Source: a virus
Length of the DNA: 64,000 nt
Strand: one strand, 5' to 3'
IMG/VR virus record: IMGVR_UViG_3300025887_000015
Span: 1 to 64,000 of that record
Position numbers and translations under genes: made by a program. Below the pieces are notes generated by a model. It did not search any database. It saw nothing but the letters and a program-made list of their open reading frames with translations, and was not told the origin of the DNA. Shown here piece after piece: positions 50,775 to 58,446 of this stretch (within the stretch, counting starts at the first letter, position 1; each line of letters begins with the position of its first letter).

Positions 50775-51356
50775 TTAGATGGTTTGGTATGTTACACCAT
50801 TAAGAGTTATCTGAACGATGTTCTTGACGTATAATTTCCTCCAAAAAACCTCTTTATCTGTACCTTGATTAGTTGCTTTATTAGTTGTAGGCAAAACATC
50901 GGGTAAATCTGTTTTTTCAACTCTACTACCATTAAGGAAGAAAAAAGTTGTAGGAAAATTCTGCGTGTTTGGTCTATATTCAATTACAGGTTTATCGTAG
51001 AATGTTCCAAAAAAGTTATTGTTTTCTCCTTTAGTTAAAGGCATAGTATTTACACCTTTTTTATAATCACTTTCAGATTTATTTTCTCTAGTTAATTGGT
51101 TAGTCACATTTTTTTCATATTGTGAATTTAATATGATAGATACTTGACTTAATTTTTGAACTAAACCGTTAAAAGGCTCTTTAGTTTTTCTATCTTTTTT
51201 AGTACATCTAGGCTCTGTTAATTGGATAACAGAAGCAAATGTTGCCATTTGGTTAATGATAACTGTATTAGCTAGTATATCGCTTAATTCAGCAGTTGTA
51301 ACGTGTTTAACATTTGTTTCGGTTAATACATCTAATACTGTTTTTAAATTGCTCAT
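50775..51356 (-). CDS. Hypothetical protein, divergent from the early region
   Basis: 193 residues. Helical N-terminus (MSNLKTVLDVLTETNVKHVT), basic middle (RCTKKDRKTKEPF), then a beta-rich region (YRPNTQNFPTTFFFLNGSRV). It has a strong host-type promoter and a leader like those of early genes (AAACAACAACATT). Unrecognised; expression like an abundant early protein is inferred. Confidence 0.6.
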   Translation of the reverse strand: MSNLKTVLDVLTETNVKHVTTAELSDILANTVIINQMATFASVIQLTEPRCTKKDRKTKEPFNGLVQKLSQVSIILNSQYEKNVTNQLTRENKSESDYKKGVNTMPLTKGENNNFFGTFYDKPVIEYRPNTQNFPTTFFFLNGSRVEKTDLPDVLPTTNKATNQGTDKEVFWRKLYVKNIVQITLNGVTYQTI

Positions 51357-51392
51357 AATGTTGTTGTTTTAATTATTGTTATTTGTTTGATA

Positions 51393-51424
51393 CAAATTTA
51401 AGGTATTTGTATTTTACCACCAAA
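51393..51424 (-). promoter_or_regulatory. Host-type promoter, leftward
   Basis: TTTG (51424-51421), 20 bases, TAAATTTG (51400-51393); serves the gene starting at 51356. Confidence 0.7.
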
Positions 51425-51426
51425 TT

Positions 51427-51466
51427 TATTCGATGAAATACACAAATATTCGATGAACTACATAAA
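51427..51466. repeat. Two adjacent 20-bp direct repeats between divergent promoters
   Basis: TATTCGATGAAATACACAAA then TATTCGATGAACTACATAAA, 18 of 20 identical and directly abutting. Two-helical-turn spacing suggests an operator bound by a cooperative regulator. Confidence 0.65.
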
Positions 51467-51488
51467 ATGAAAGTTTATTAAAGTTTTA

Positions 51489-51520
51489 TTAGGATATATT
51501 GTTTATATGTTTTATATTTG
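51489..51520 (+). promoter_or_regulatory. Early promoter, TTAG-N20-TATATTTG
   Basis: Boxes 51489-51492 and 51513-51520; leader CTAAACAACAACATT; gene at 51549. First of the rightward series. Confidence 0.75.
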
Positions 51521-51548
51521 CATAACAAATAATCTAAACAACAACATT

Positions 51549-51794
51549 ATGAACAATTCACAAGCAGTAACAAATTTCATGTTCTTTGCGAACAACTTTT
51601 TACCAAGTCAATTAAACGCTATGTTTGAAGCTACCACAGCACCAAGTCATTTGCGAGATAAATTCGATAATATTTGTAGAAGTAGAAATCTTAGTGGTAC
51701 ACAAGGTATTTTTGTATGGTTCATGGAGTTGAGCCAAGGTAATAAGGATAGAGTAGTTGAGTATATCAACACCAATTATAATTGGAAAGGATAA
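51549..51794 (+). CDS. Hypothetical early protein
   Basis: 81 residues from ATG 51549 (MNNSQAVTNF); the longer reading from 51507 covers the promoter. Helical with FMFFANNFLPSQLNAMFEAT. Unrecognised. Confidence 0.55.
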   Translation: MNNSQAVTNFMFFANNFLPSQLNAMFEATTAPSHLRDKFDNICRSRNLSGTQGIFVWFMELSQGNKDRVVEYINTNYNWKG

Positions 51795-51802
51795 AAATAA
51801 TT

Positions 51803-51843
51803 GCCCTATGATTTGGAAAAGTCATAGGGTTTTCTTATATTTG
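51803..51843 (+). terminator. Terminator overlapping the next promoter
   Basis: CCCTATGA/TCATAGGG stem with TTTTCTT. TTTG at 51812-51815 in its loop is 20 bases before TATATTTG (51836-51843), the promoter of the SprT-like gene. Confidence 0.78.
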
Positions 51844-51865
51844 TAATAATCAAAACAACAACATT

Positions 51866-52636
51866 ATGACATTAGAACAACTACAAAAATTACCAAGCTA
51901 TGCACCACTAAGGCGTAATGGTTTCACAGACGCAAATATCATTCAGTATTATAGTTTATCTATCACAGAGCGAAAAGTATTCTTTAATCGCATTAAAAAT
52001 GGTGGTGGAGAGCAATTAATTCAGACACCAAACGAACCAAAAGTAGAAGGCACACAAATGTGTACTAGTGTTTCAGTTGCATCGGTTAGACGTATGGCAA
52101 TGGAAATGATGGACAAGGATTTTGTTGTAGATGGTCGAGTATTCAACATGAATAAATTAGGTTGGGACTTTTCATTCAATACCAATAGAACTAGATTTGG
52201 GATATGTGGTAAAAGAATAACAAGAAGATGGTCAAACGAATTAGCACGTATGGAATACGTTATGCTTAATAAAAAGATTGAGATATCACAATGGTTAATT
52301 GTTAATAGTGATGCTCCATTTGAGAAGTGGGTTGATACTATGTTACATGAGATTGCTCATGCTATTGATAGTGAGATTAACGTAGATTGTGGGACTAGTC
52401 ATGGTTATAAGTGGGTTCGAATAGCAAAGATGATTGGTTGTAATGGTCAAAGGTGTGGTAGGGCTAAGGTTGATGCTAAAGCAAGTAAATATACTTTAAA
52501 ATGTATATCATGTGGTGTAGAGAAAGCAAGTCATAAGAAGAAGAGAAGAGTTTCAGCATGTGGTTCATGTTGTAATAAATATAATGGTGGTAGATATTCA
52601 TTAGATTATAAATTAGAACAAATACAAAATTATTAA
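51866..52636 (+). CDS. SprT-like zinc metalloprotease
   Basis: 256 residues. HEIAHAID (161-168) with a third ligand His179 in TSHGYKW is the SprT/SPRTN zinc protease site; a C-terminal zinc ribbon has CISC and CGSC (about 215-237). The N-terminal 70 residues are a separate helical part. SprT-like proteins cut proteins bound or crosslinked to DNA; phage substrates are unknown. Confidence 0.85.
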   Translation: MTLEQLQKLPSYAPLRRNGFTDANIIQYYSLSITERKVFFNRIKNGGGEQLIQTPNEPKVEGTQMCTSVSVASVRRMAMEMMDKDFVVDGRVFNMNKLGWDFSFNTNRTRFGICGKRITRRWSNELARMEYVMLNKKIEISQWLIVNSDAPFEKWVDTMLHEIAHAIDSEINVDCGTSHGYKWVRIAKMIGCNGQRCGRAKVDAKASKYTLKCISCGVEKASHKKKRRVSACGSCCNKYNGGRYSLDYKLEQIQNY

Positions 52637-52658
52637 ATAACACAAATGTGTACTGAGA

Positions 52659-52690
52659 TTTGGATAATAGAAATATTATCCTTATCTTTG
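52659..52690 (+). promoter_or_regulatory. Early promoter, TTTG-N20-TATCTTTG
   Basis: Boxes 52659-52662 and 52683-52690; the spacer holds a perfect GGATAATA/TATTATCC hairpin. Gene at 52737. Confidence 0.75.
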
Positions 52691-52736
52691 TACTGTAATC
52701 AAAACAATTATAACAGAAAAAGAAACTATAAACAAC

Positions 52737-53099
52737 ATGAAAGACATTGTAAATTACATACACAAGAATAGTTGGTTTACTTTAGATGGTGACCTAGAAG
52801 ATTTTGATGATGGAGATGAGTTATTATTTACCACTAGAGATAATGGTAACGTTGGTGATGAAACGTTTGGAGAAAAGGATTGGAATGAGGGTGAGCGTTT
52901 GGTTGTAGAGTTAATGAGAGTGTTTGGTGAAGAGATTAACGGTTTTAACCTAGATACATGTGATGAGTGGGTTAATTTAGATGTAGTATTGAAGTGTTGG
53001 AGATGTAAAGGTGAGATGCGAATAGAAGATTATGAGCATGGAGATTTATATTCAGAAGATGGTAAGATGCCATGTCCGACATGTGAGGGTAATGGTTAA
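52737..53099 (+). CDS. Hypothetical acidic protein with zinc ribbon
   Basis: 120 residues. Acidic body (GDLEDFDDGDELLFTTRDNG) and C-terminal CWRCKGEM ... CPTCEGNG, a DnaJ-like double CxxC. Unrecognised function. Confidence 0.55.
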   Translation: MKDIVNYIHKNSWFTLDGDLEDFDDGDELLFTTRDNGNVGDETFGEKDWNEGERLVVELMRVFGEEINGFNLDTCDEWVNLDVVLKCWRCKGEMRIEDYEHGDLYSEDGKMPCPTCEGNG

Positions 53100-53116
53100 A
53101 ATAAAATGTTAAAGTT

Positions 53117-53148
53117 TTAGGTTATTAAATAATAAAGTATTATCTTTG
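53117..53148 (+). promoter_or_regulatory. Early promoter, TTAG-N20-TATCTTTG
   Basis: Boxes 53117-53120 and 53141-53148; ATG at 53153 only four bases later, so leaderless. Confidence 0.72.
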
Positions 53149-53152
53149 AAGT

Positions 53153-53410
53153 ATGGAAACAATAACAGAGATAACATTTTACAAAGACTTTTCAATGAAG
53201 CGACCATTTTCTACTACATATACAGTTGAATTTGTAAATGATAAAGCAAGGGTGGTTAACACATATGGTGGAGTATTTGGCATGAAAAACAAATCAAGAT
53301 TAAATAAGTTAAACCACATTGGTCAGACAAGTAACGGTTATATCTATGCATTAATTGTCGAGGGCAATGAGGTATTTTTTGTAACAAAGTATAAGATTTA
53401 TAACAAATAG
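53153..53410 (+). CDS. Hypothetical early protein
   Basis: 85 residues, beta-rich (METITEITFYKDFSMKRPFS). Leaderless start directly after the -7 box. Unrecognised. Confidence 0.5.
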   Translation: METITEITFYKDFSMKRPFSTTYTVEFVNDKARVVNTYGGVFGMKNKSRLNKLNHIGQTSNGYIYALIVEGNEVFFVTKYKIYNK

Positions 53411-53415
53411 AAAGT

Positions 53416-53718
53416 ATGAATTCAATTGAGGTATCAAAGAGAGTAGAGAAAGCAGTTAGAGAAGTTAACAAGGTTAATGATAATAAGAAATTAAGCTACG
53501 ATGAGTTAGCTAAAAAGATTGAGGTTATTGCAACGAAGTATGATTTAACTGTAGATTTCATCAGAAAGGTTAGTGGTGTTGAATTTACTAACATTAATAA
53601 CCTTATCAAATACCATAACAATGGTAGTGAAAAGCAATTCAATGATAACTATAAGAAATTATCCAAGACTGATAAGGCAAGGGTTGACCAAGCCATATCT
53701 GAAATGGAAGTTGTTTAG
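53416..53718 (+). CDS. Hypothetical helical protein
   Basis: 100 residues (MNSIEVSKRVEKAVREVNKV), with KIEVIATKYDLTVDFIRKVS possibly a helix-turn-helix. 5 bases after the previous gene; ends in a terminator. Confidence 0.5.
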   Translation: MNSIEVSKRVEKAVREVNKVNDNKKLSYDELAKKIEVIATKYDLTVDFIRKVSGVEFTNINNLIKYHNNGSEKQFNDNYKKLSKTDKARVDQAISEMEVV

Positions 53719-53739
53719 TGTGATTCTGTGTATTGATTA

Positions 53740-53780
53740 TTTGTAAAAGGATGGGCGTTGTTTCCCATCCTTTTTTTTTT
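53740..53780 (+). terminator. Intrinsic terminator
   Basis: AAAAGGATGGG, loop CGTTGTTT, CCCATCCTTTT plus T run. Same loop as the terminator at 56094. Confidence 0.88.
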
Positions 53781-53791
53781 ATGTTAAAGTA

Positions 53792-53823
53792 TTTGGATAT
53801 TAAATAATAAAGTCTTATATTTG
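53792..53823 (+). promoter_or_regulatory. Early promoter, TTTG-N20-TATATTTG
   Basis: Boxes 53792-53795 and 53816-53823, preceded by ATGTTAAAG; gene at 53847. Confidence 0.75.
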
Positions 53824-53846
53824 TAGTGTAATCAAAACAACAGACA

Positions 53847-54280
53847 ATGAAAATAGATATTAAACCAACGGTAATAAAAGCTAATGATTATTACAAGCTA
53901 TTCTTGATGCTTATGGAGTAGAATCACTATTTTATTTTGAGTGTGAGAATGGTTGGAAGTATTCAGTTGATTTTACAGCAGATAGATTGAGTGAGTTTTT
54001 ACCTAATCAAACTGTATCAGAGTTTATAAATGGTGGTCAAAAATCCATTGAAAGAAATTATAAGTTCTATAAGAAAGGGGTTGATAGTTTTGGTAAACCA
54101 GATAAGCATGGTTTTAGAAAAGGTAAACACCCAAAATGGAAGTCACCCATATATGATGACAATGGTAAACTTATTCGATTTGACCCTTATCCAATTTATG
54201 GGATAAGGACTTGGGAAGGTGGTATAAATCAATGGAGAGAGCGGTTAGGTAAAATTACCTTTATTGAGATTAAATGTTAA
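53847..54280 (+). pseudogene. Early gene broken by a -1 frameshift
   Basis: ATG 53847 reads MKIDIKPTVIKANDYY, then stops at GAGTAG. One frame over, about 16 codons in, the frame opens to QAILDAYGVESLFYFECENG, continuing WKYSVDFTADRLSEFLPNQT to the stop at 54280. No ATG starts the second part, and no slippery heptamer is at the junction, so a one-base deletion (real or sequencing) is likelier than programmed shifting. Confidence 0.6.
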
Positions 54281-54284
54281 AGTT

Positions 54285-54316
54285 CTTGCATATTAAATAA
54301 TAAAGTCTTATATTTG
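54285..54316 (+). promoter_or_regulatory. Early promoter, CTTG-N20-TATATTTG
   Basis: Boxes 54285-54288 and 54309-54316; gene at 54341. Confidence 0.75.
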
Positions 54317-54340
54317 TACTGTAATCAAAACAACAATATT

Positions 54341-54430
54341 ATGATGAATCAAATAGAGTATATTATCGCAATCGAAATCTACAACGTATTTGTAGTAAGT
54401 AATATGAACATTCCAATCTGTTTGAACTAA
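54341..54430 (+). CDS. Hypothetical 29-residue peptide
   Basis: MMNQIEYIIAIEIYNVFVVS then NMNIPICLN; hydrophobic. Directly behind the leader, and its TAA overlaps the next ATG, so it may be a coupled leader peptide. Confidence 0.4.
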   Translation: MMNQIEYIIAIEIYNVFVVSNMNIPICLN

Positions 54431-54669
54431 TGAAAGTAGGAGATATAGTATGGTATCAAGCATATAAAGACTGTGAACCAATTCAAGGTAAAATCAAACG
54501 TATTGGAACCCAAGTTGAGTTGGGTGTTGGTTGGAATGAAGATGATGACCGAGTGTTCTATGAGTTAGAGTCATTAGATGATAGACCATATAGACCATTC
54601 GTATTTACAAAGACAACGGGTAGATGGTTAAGCACCACAAAACAAAGCTGGAATAAACCTGAATTATGA
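54430..54669 (+). CDS. Hypothetical protein
   Basis: 79 residues; N-terminus MKVGDIVWYQAYKDCEPIQG looks like an SH3-like beta barrel. Overlaps the next gene (ATTATG). Unrecognised. Confidence 0.5.
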   Translation: MKVGDIVWYQAYKDCEPIQGKIKRIGTQVELGVGWNEDDDRVFYELESLDDRPYRPFVFTKTTGRWLSTTKQSWNKPEL

Positions 54670-54821
54670 AATTAATTGAAACTTACAAAGGTTATAAGAT
54701 TTATGATAACTCTATGAATTATAGAGGGTTTGATATTAGACTTCACCAACGTGATGATAGATATATGGTAGATTTACATAGTGTTGATGCAGCAAAAAAA
54801 ATTGTAGATGATATTACATAA
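54666..54821 (+). CDS. Hypothetical 51-residue protein
   Basis: MKLIETYKGYKIYDNSMNYR then DRYMVDLHSVDAAKKIVDDI, a small alpha/beta protein of a layout frequent in phages. Overlaps the previous gene by four bases. Confidence 0.5.
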   Translation: MKLIETYKGYKIYDNSMNYRGFDIRLHQRDDRYMVDLHSVDAAKKIVDDIT

Positions 54822-54823
54822 TA

Positions 54824-54855
54824 TTTGATAGTGTCGATTTAATTTCTTATCTTTG
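54824..54855 (+). promoter_or_regulatory. Early promoter, TTTG-N20-TATCTTTG
   Basis: Boxes 54824-54827 and 54848-54855; gene at 54880. Confidence 0.72.
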
Positions 54856-54879
54856 TAGTGTAATCAAAATAACAGAATA

Positions 54880-55392
54880 ATGGATATTAGAATAGAAAGT
54901 AAAAAGGAAGAATTAGATTCAATGATTGTGAATGCTATTGAAGAAGTATTTGTAGATGCTCATGGGATTATAAATACTATTTCTGGTGATATTACACCAG
55001 AACAGACAGTCAGATTAGATGCATCAAAGAACGCAATTCTAAAAGTATTATGTGAACAGTTAGAACAGAACTTACCAAAGTTACCACAGACACAAAAAGA
55101 TGTTATGAGTAACTTTGATATTAATACAAGATTTGTTATTGACACTGATAGGTTTGATAAAATAGTTGAAAAAGCTTATGGTGGTTCATATGAAATAGTA
55201 GCCGAACAAGAGATGTCTAACAATTCAGTAATTGATTTTGAAGTTCCTTCGTCAGCCCTGTTTTTTGATGGAGATGTTGAAAGAATTAAAATGGGGAATT
55301 ATAGTCAATATGAAATCCATAAAATAGTTCAATGTTTATATGAGGATGGGTTATTGGTTAAAGGTCGATATCAAATAAAAGCAAATTGGTAA
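54880..55392 (+). CDS. Hypothetical early protein
   Basis: 170 residues; helical N-terminal half (VRLDASKNAILKVLCEQLEQ), mixed C-terminus. Unrecognised. Confidence 0.5.
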   Translation: MDIRIESKKEELDSMIVNAIEEVFVDAHGIINTISGDITPEQTVRLDASKNAILKVLCEQLEQNLPKLPQTQKDVMSNFDINTRFVIDTDRFDKIVEKAYGGSYEIVAEQEMSNNSVIDFEVPSSALFFDGDVERIKMGNYSQYEIHKIVQCLYEDGLLVKGRYQIKANW

Positions 55393-55408
55393 GATAAATG
55401 TTAAAGTA

Positions 55409-55440
55409 TTTGGATATTAAATAATAAAGTCTTATCTTTG
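55409..55440 (+). promoter_or_regulatory. Early promoter, TTTG-N20-TATCTTTG
   Basis: Boxes 55409-55412 and 55433-55440, with upstream ATGTTAAAG; gene at 55463. Confidence 0.75.
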
Positions 55441-55462
55441 TAGTGTAATCAAAACAACACTA

Positions 55463-55741
55463 ATGTACGAGTTCAAATACAATTGCGTATCACCTACAAA
55501 CTATGATGAATTAGAAACCATTATAGATGATTTAAACGATGATATATCTTATGATGAGTTTGCTAAACTTATCCCATTTGAAGATGCTAATAATGTTCTA
55601 GGTGGTGTATATATTAATGAACAACAAATGCGTAAGGATTGGGCTATCAGGTTTTATGTTGGTAGCGTGGAGTTTGATGATGAAGTGATTGAATACGCTT
55701 GTATAGTATGGTCAGCAATTGAATTTGTATTTAAACGTTAA
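55463..55741 (+). CDS. Hypothetical acidic early protein
   Basis: 92 residues, acidic (LETIIDDLNDDISYDEFAKL), hydrophobic C-terminus (ACIVWSAIEFVFKR). Unrecognised. Confidence 0.5.
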   Translation: MYEFKYNCVSPTNYDELETIIDDLNDDISYDEFAKLIPFEDANNVLGGVYINEQQMRKDWAIRFYVGSVEFDDEVIEYACIVWSAIEFVFKR

Positions 55742-55745
55742 ATAA

Positions 55746-55777
55746 TTTGCACGGTAAATAATATTGTTGTATATTTG
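55746..55777 (+). promoter_or_regulatory. Early promoter, TTTG-N20-TATATTTG
   Basis: Boxes 55746-55749 and 55770-55777; gene at 55805. Confidence 0.72.
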
Positions 55778-55804
55778 CACTGTAATCAAAACAAGACTAA
55801 AACA

Positions 55805-56023
55805 ATGGCACACAAGTATTTCGAGGGGATAGGGTTCTATTTCCACAGCAAAGAAGATTTTAATAAGCTGTTAGACCAAGTTAAAACTATCAGCGAGGAA
55901 GAATATCAAGAGGAAGCCAAAGATGGGTTTCAAGATATGGTAAGGTATTGGAATGGTAAAAGTAAACGAGAATTTGCCAACAAGTTAAAGTCGAATGAGG
56001 AACGAATCAAATACATGAAGTAA
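55805..56023 (+). CDS. Hypothetical early protein
   Basis: 72 residues from MAHKYFEGIGFYFHSKEDFN; the reading from 55775 covers promoter and leader. Charged helix at the end. Unrecognised. Confidence 0.5.
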   Translation: MAHKYFEGIGFYFHSKEDFNKLLDQVKTISEEEYQEEAKDGFQDMVRYWNGKSKREFANKLKSNEERIKYMK

Positions 56024-56091
56024 TGCGTAAATAAATTTAGGTAGACCGCCCGACTACCAACTTCAATAGGGCAATGTTGTGTTTTGATTAC

Positions 56092-56125
56092 TTAAAAGGT
56101 GGGCGTTGTTTCCCACCTTTTTTTA
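56092..56125 (+). terminator. Intrinsic terminator
   Basis: AAAAGGTGGG, loop CGTTGTTT, CCCACCTTTT and T run. About 70 bases after the previous stop; the stretch between (with GGTAG ... CTACC near 56038-56058) has no gene. Confidence 0.85.
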
Positions 56126-56135
56126 TGTTAAATAA

Positions 56136-56167
56136 TTAGGTTTATATATAAAAAAGTCTTATATTTG
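56136..56167 (+). promoter_or_regulatory. Early promoter, TTAG-N20-TATATTTG
   Basis: Boxes 56136-56139 and 56160-56167, right after the terminator T run; gene at 56192. Confidence 0.75.
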
Positions 56168-56191
56168 TACTGTAATCAAAACACAACAACT

Positions 56192-56491
56192 ATGAAATTA
56201 TCAGTATCAACTTCACAACAAGAAACTTTTAACAGCAATAACCGTTATAATGGTACTTACTTACATGGTCAATTAGAAACTGATATGCAGTATGATATAT
56301 TTAGTTTTGACCAAGAAACCAACTTTGAGGTTGGAGTGCACCAAGTTAATGTTAATGGTAAAGATTGTTTCTTTATTCTTTGGCAAGGTGAAATGCTTGT
56401 TGATGAATATAGAGGGTATTTAATATACCAAGATGATGAAACCTTAGCATCTTGTCTTAAAAAATTCCTTAATAAAGATGAATTTATTTAA
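56192..56491 (+). CDS. Hypothetical early protein
   Basis: 99 residues from MKLSVSTSQQETFNSNNRYN; beta-rich middle (VGVHQVNVNGKDCFFILWQG). Unrecognised. Confidence 0.5.
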   Translation: MKLSVSTSQQETFNSNNRYNGTYLHGQLETDMQYDIFSFDQETNFEVGVHQVNVNGKDCFFILWQGEMLVDEYRGYLIYQDDETLASCLKKFLNKDEFI

Positions 56492-56503
56492 TATGTTAAA
56501 GTT

Positions 56504-56535
56504 CTTGCATAGTAAATAAAAAAGTCTTATATTTG
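56504..56535 (+). promoter_or_regulatory. Early promoter, CTTG-N20-TATATTTG
   Basis: Boxes 56504-56507 and 56528-56535; gene at 56562. Confidence 0.75.
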
Positions 56536-56561
56536 TACTGTAATCAAAACAACATAACATT

Positions 56562-56708
56562 ATGACATTCAAAAAAACGGCATTCAATTTAAACTTAACG
56601 GTAATCTTATTCTTTTTAGCCAACGCAATCTTTTTCAAGATGATAGCATTTTATTTAGTAGCGTTTGTATTTCTTATGATATTACCATCTTGTTCAACTA
56701 AAAACTAA
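56562..56708 (+). CDS. Tiny membrane protein (48 residues)
   Basis: Two hydrophobic stretches (LTVILFFLANAIFFK and IAFYLVAFVFLMILPSC). LPSC near the end looks like a lipobox but is too far from the N-terminus to be a normal one. Confidence 0.5.
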   Translation: MTFKKTAFNLNLTVILFFLANAIFFKMIAFYLVAFVFLMILPSCSTKN

Positions 56709-56709
56709 G

Positions 56710-56967
56710 ATGATGAAAAAATTAGGGATTAGAAACTTTACAATAATAGTAGACGCTATTAAATCTGAGGGTAGTTACGACCCATCAAAGATATTCTGTT
56801 GGTTTGAAGAGCAACTTTATATTGATGAAGCAGATACAATTTATGAGTTCTTACAATGGATTGTAGATGGAGAAATGGAACTAAGACATGGTAATGAAAT
56901 TCCAAAGAGAGGATTCGGTCATGGTAATTATGAAGAAAGATTTAAACAATTTTTAAAACAAAGATGA
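56710..56967 (+). CDS. Hypothetical early protein
   Basis: 85 residues (MMKKLGIRNFTIIVDAIKSE), alpha/beta, basic C-terminus. One base after the tiny membrane gene. Unrecognised. Confidence 0.5.
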   Translation: MMKKLGIRNFTIIVDAIKSEGSYDPSKIFCWFEEQLYIDEADTIYEFLQWIVDGEMELRHGNEIPKRGFGHGNYEERFKQFLKQR

Positions 56968-56968
56968 T

Positions 56969-57127
56969 ATGAAAGATTTCACAGTAGTATTCATTTCAAA
57001 TGCATGGTCAGATGAGGACGACCCATCAGACCACAAAGAATGGAAGACAGTTAGAGCCAAGACTAAACAAGATGCTATAAATACCTTAAGTGGTAAAGCA
57101 TCGGTTATTAGTTGTAGTGAAGATTAA
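56969..57127 (+). CDS. Hypothetical 52-residue protein
   Basis: MKDFTVVFISNAWSDEDDPS then KTVRAKTKQDAINTLSGKAS; small alpha/beta protein. One base after the previous stop. Confidence 0.5.
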   Translation: MKDFTVVFISNAWSDEDDPSDHKEWKTVRAKTKQDAINTLSGKASVISCSED

Positions 57128-57139
57128 AGTGTTAAAGTA

Positions 57140-57171
57140 TTAGGTTTATAAATAATAAAGTCTTATATTTG
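57140..57171 (+). promoter_or_regulatory. Early promoter, TTAG-N20-TATATTTG
   Basis: Boxes 57140-57143 and 57164-57171; gene at 57196. Confidence 0.75.
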
Positions 57172-57195
57172 TAATGTAATCAAAACAATAATATT

Positions 57196-57333
57196 ATGGC
57201 AATTAATTTAATAACAGGATATGATTTAGGTGGAACACCAATGCAATACTTAGGTTGGGGAAATTCAATCTCATATGAAAAAGATGTGTACCAAAATGGT
57301 AATGTAATTGAATTATTAGACATAGATAAATAA
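57196..57333 (+). CDS. Hypothetical 45-residue protein
   Basis: MAINLITGYDLGGTPMQYLG, then WGNSISYEKDVYQNGNVIEL. Strong leader and promoter directly before it. Unrecognised. Confidence 0.5.
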   Translation: MAINLITGYDLGGTPMQYLGWGNSISYEKDVYQNGNVIELLDIDK

Positions 57334-57344
57334 AAATAATAACG

Positions 57345-57575
57345 ATGGCAATTAAAACAATTAAACTTTGTGGTAAAACATCAGATGCATGTAGTATAGT
57401 GTATTTAGATGAGAATGGTGAATACGTTGGTAAACGTGATGGCTATGTACCAGATTATTTCCCAGAAGAGCATTATGGAGATTATATTGAATTTGAGATT
57501 GATGTTAAGACTGGGCAAATTCTAAATTGGAAAGCACCAACCCAAAAGGAACTTAAAAATTCAATGGATAAATAA
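57345..57575 (+). CDS. Hypothetical early protein
   Basis: 76 residues (MAIKTIKLCGKTSDACSIVY), beta-rich, 11 bases after the previous gene. Unrecognised. Confidence 0.5.
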   Translation: MAIKTIKLCGKTSDACSIVYLDENGEYVGKRDGYVPDYFPEEHYGDYIEFEIDVKTGQILNWKAPTQKELKNSMDK

Positions 57576-57593
57576 AAAAAACCCTGGTAAAGA

Positions 57594-57625
57594 TTTGGTA
57601 GTATCAATTATATTCCTTATCTTTG
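57594..57625 (+). promoter_or_regulatory. Early promoter with unusually long leader
   Basis: TTTG (57594-57597), N20, TATCTTTG (57618-57625). About 80 bases of leader precede the ATG at 57709, against roughly 20 at other members, with a different sequence (AAGTAAGTG, CACCACT). Confidence 0.65.
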
Positions 57626-57708
57626 TATTGTAAGTGAAACATAAAGTAAGTGTTGAAATAATACACCACTAAAAAGAAACATTTACGAGATTAATTAAAA
57701 CCCTACTT

Positions 57709-57960
57709 ATGAGAATAGAAGTAAATGACCCAAACGGTCATAAGATATTAATATTAACATTCCCATTGTTAGGTATTAATATCAGTAAAGGTAGACGTAT
57801 TATAATACGGTCTATTGCAACACAAAATGGTTTCTTAACTGGAACGTCAGTACGTAAAGATGCTAATGGTATTAGTTATATTGAAATACTGATGCGACCT
57901 GAAACCGAAGAAAAAAATGTATCATTCTTAGCTAAAGGATTAGTTAAAGAGTTATTATAA
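57709..57960 (+). CDS. Hypothetical early protein
   Basis: 83 residues (MRIEVNDPNGHKILILTFPL), beta-rich with a helical end. Unrecognised; the long leader suggests its translation may be regulated. Confidence 0.5.
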   Translation: MRIEVNDPNGHKILILTFPLLGINISKGRRIIIRSIATQNGFLTGTSVRKDANGISYIEILMRPETEEKNVSFLAKGLVKELL

Positions 57961-57996
57961 AAGAATTATTTGTTGATTTGTTTTGTTCTGTTAAAT

Positions 57997-58035
57997 TGGG
58001 GTAAGTACACTGCTAAGTGACTTACCCTTTTTTTA
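57997..58035 (+). terminator. Intrinsic terminator
   Basis: GGGTAAGT/ACTTACCC arms plus CACT/AGTG inside, then T7. Confidence 0.85.
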
Positions 58036-58045
58036 TGTTAAATAA

Positions 58046-58077
58046 TTAGGTTTATAAATAATAAAGTCTTATATTTG
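58046..58077 (+). promoter_or_regulatory. Early promoter, TTAG-N20-TATATTTG
   Basis: Boxes 58046-58049 and 58070-58077; gene at 58105. Confidence 0.75.
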
Positions 58078-58104
58078 TATCAGTAATCAAAACAACAAAA
58101 CAAC

Positions 58105-58446
58105 ATGAGACCAAAAGTAATTCACACATTCACAAAAGGACCTTTAAAATCTTTAGCAAATAAGATGAACCTTACCTTTGATAAAAAGTTTGGATATTGT
58201 ATATCTGATGCTTACAATGATGACAAAGGTTATCCAATACCACCTTACATTACAGTAGGGTTTAGAGTATTCGGTTTAAAGTATTTTGACGGTTGTTTCA
58301 ATCCATTCCTAGTTGAATATGATTCTGAGGGGTTTAGCTTTACTAGTAGTTATTCTAGTGATAAACCACAAGCGATATTCACTGCGAACTATACACCAGA
58401 AGCAATGGATAAATTAAGACAAAGATTTCCAAAATTAAATAACTAA
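58105..58446 (+). CDS. Hypothetical early protein
   Basis: 113 residues (MRPKVIHTFTKGPLKSLANK), aromatic-rich middle. Stop/start overlap with the next gene. Unrecognised. Confidence 0.5.
   Translation: MRPKVIHTFTKGPLKSLANKMNLTFDKKFGYCISDAYNDDKGYPIPPYITVGFRVFGLKYFDGCFNPFLVEYDSEGFSFTSSYSSDKPQAIFTANYTPEAMDKLRQRFPKLNN

Noticed and set aside
56038-56060. Fifth small RNA copy
   Set aside because: GGTAGACC and GACTACC resemble the motif, but it lacks the host-type promoter, the conserved loop and the T run.
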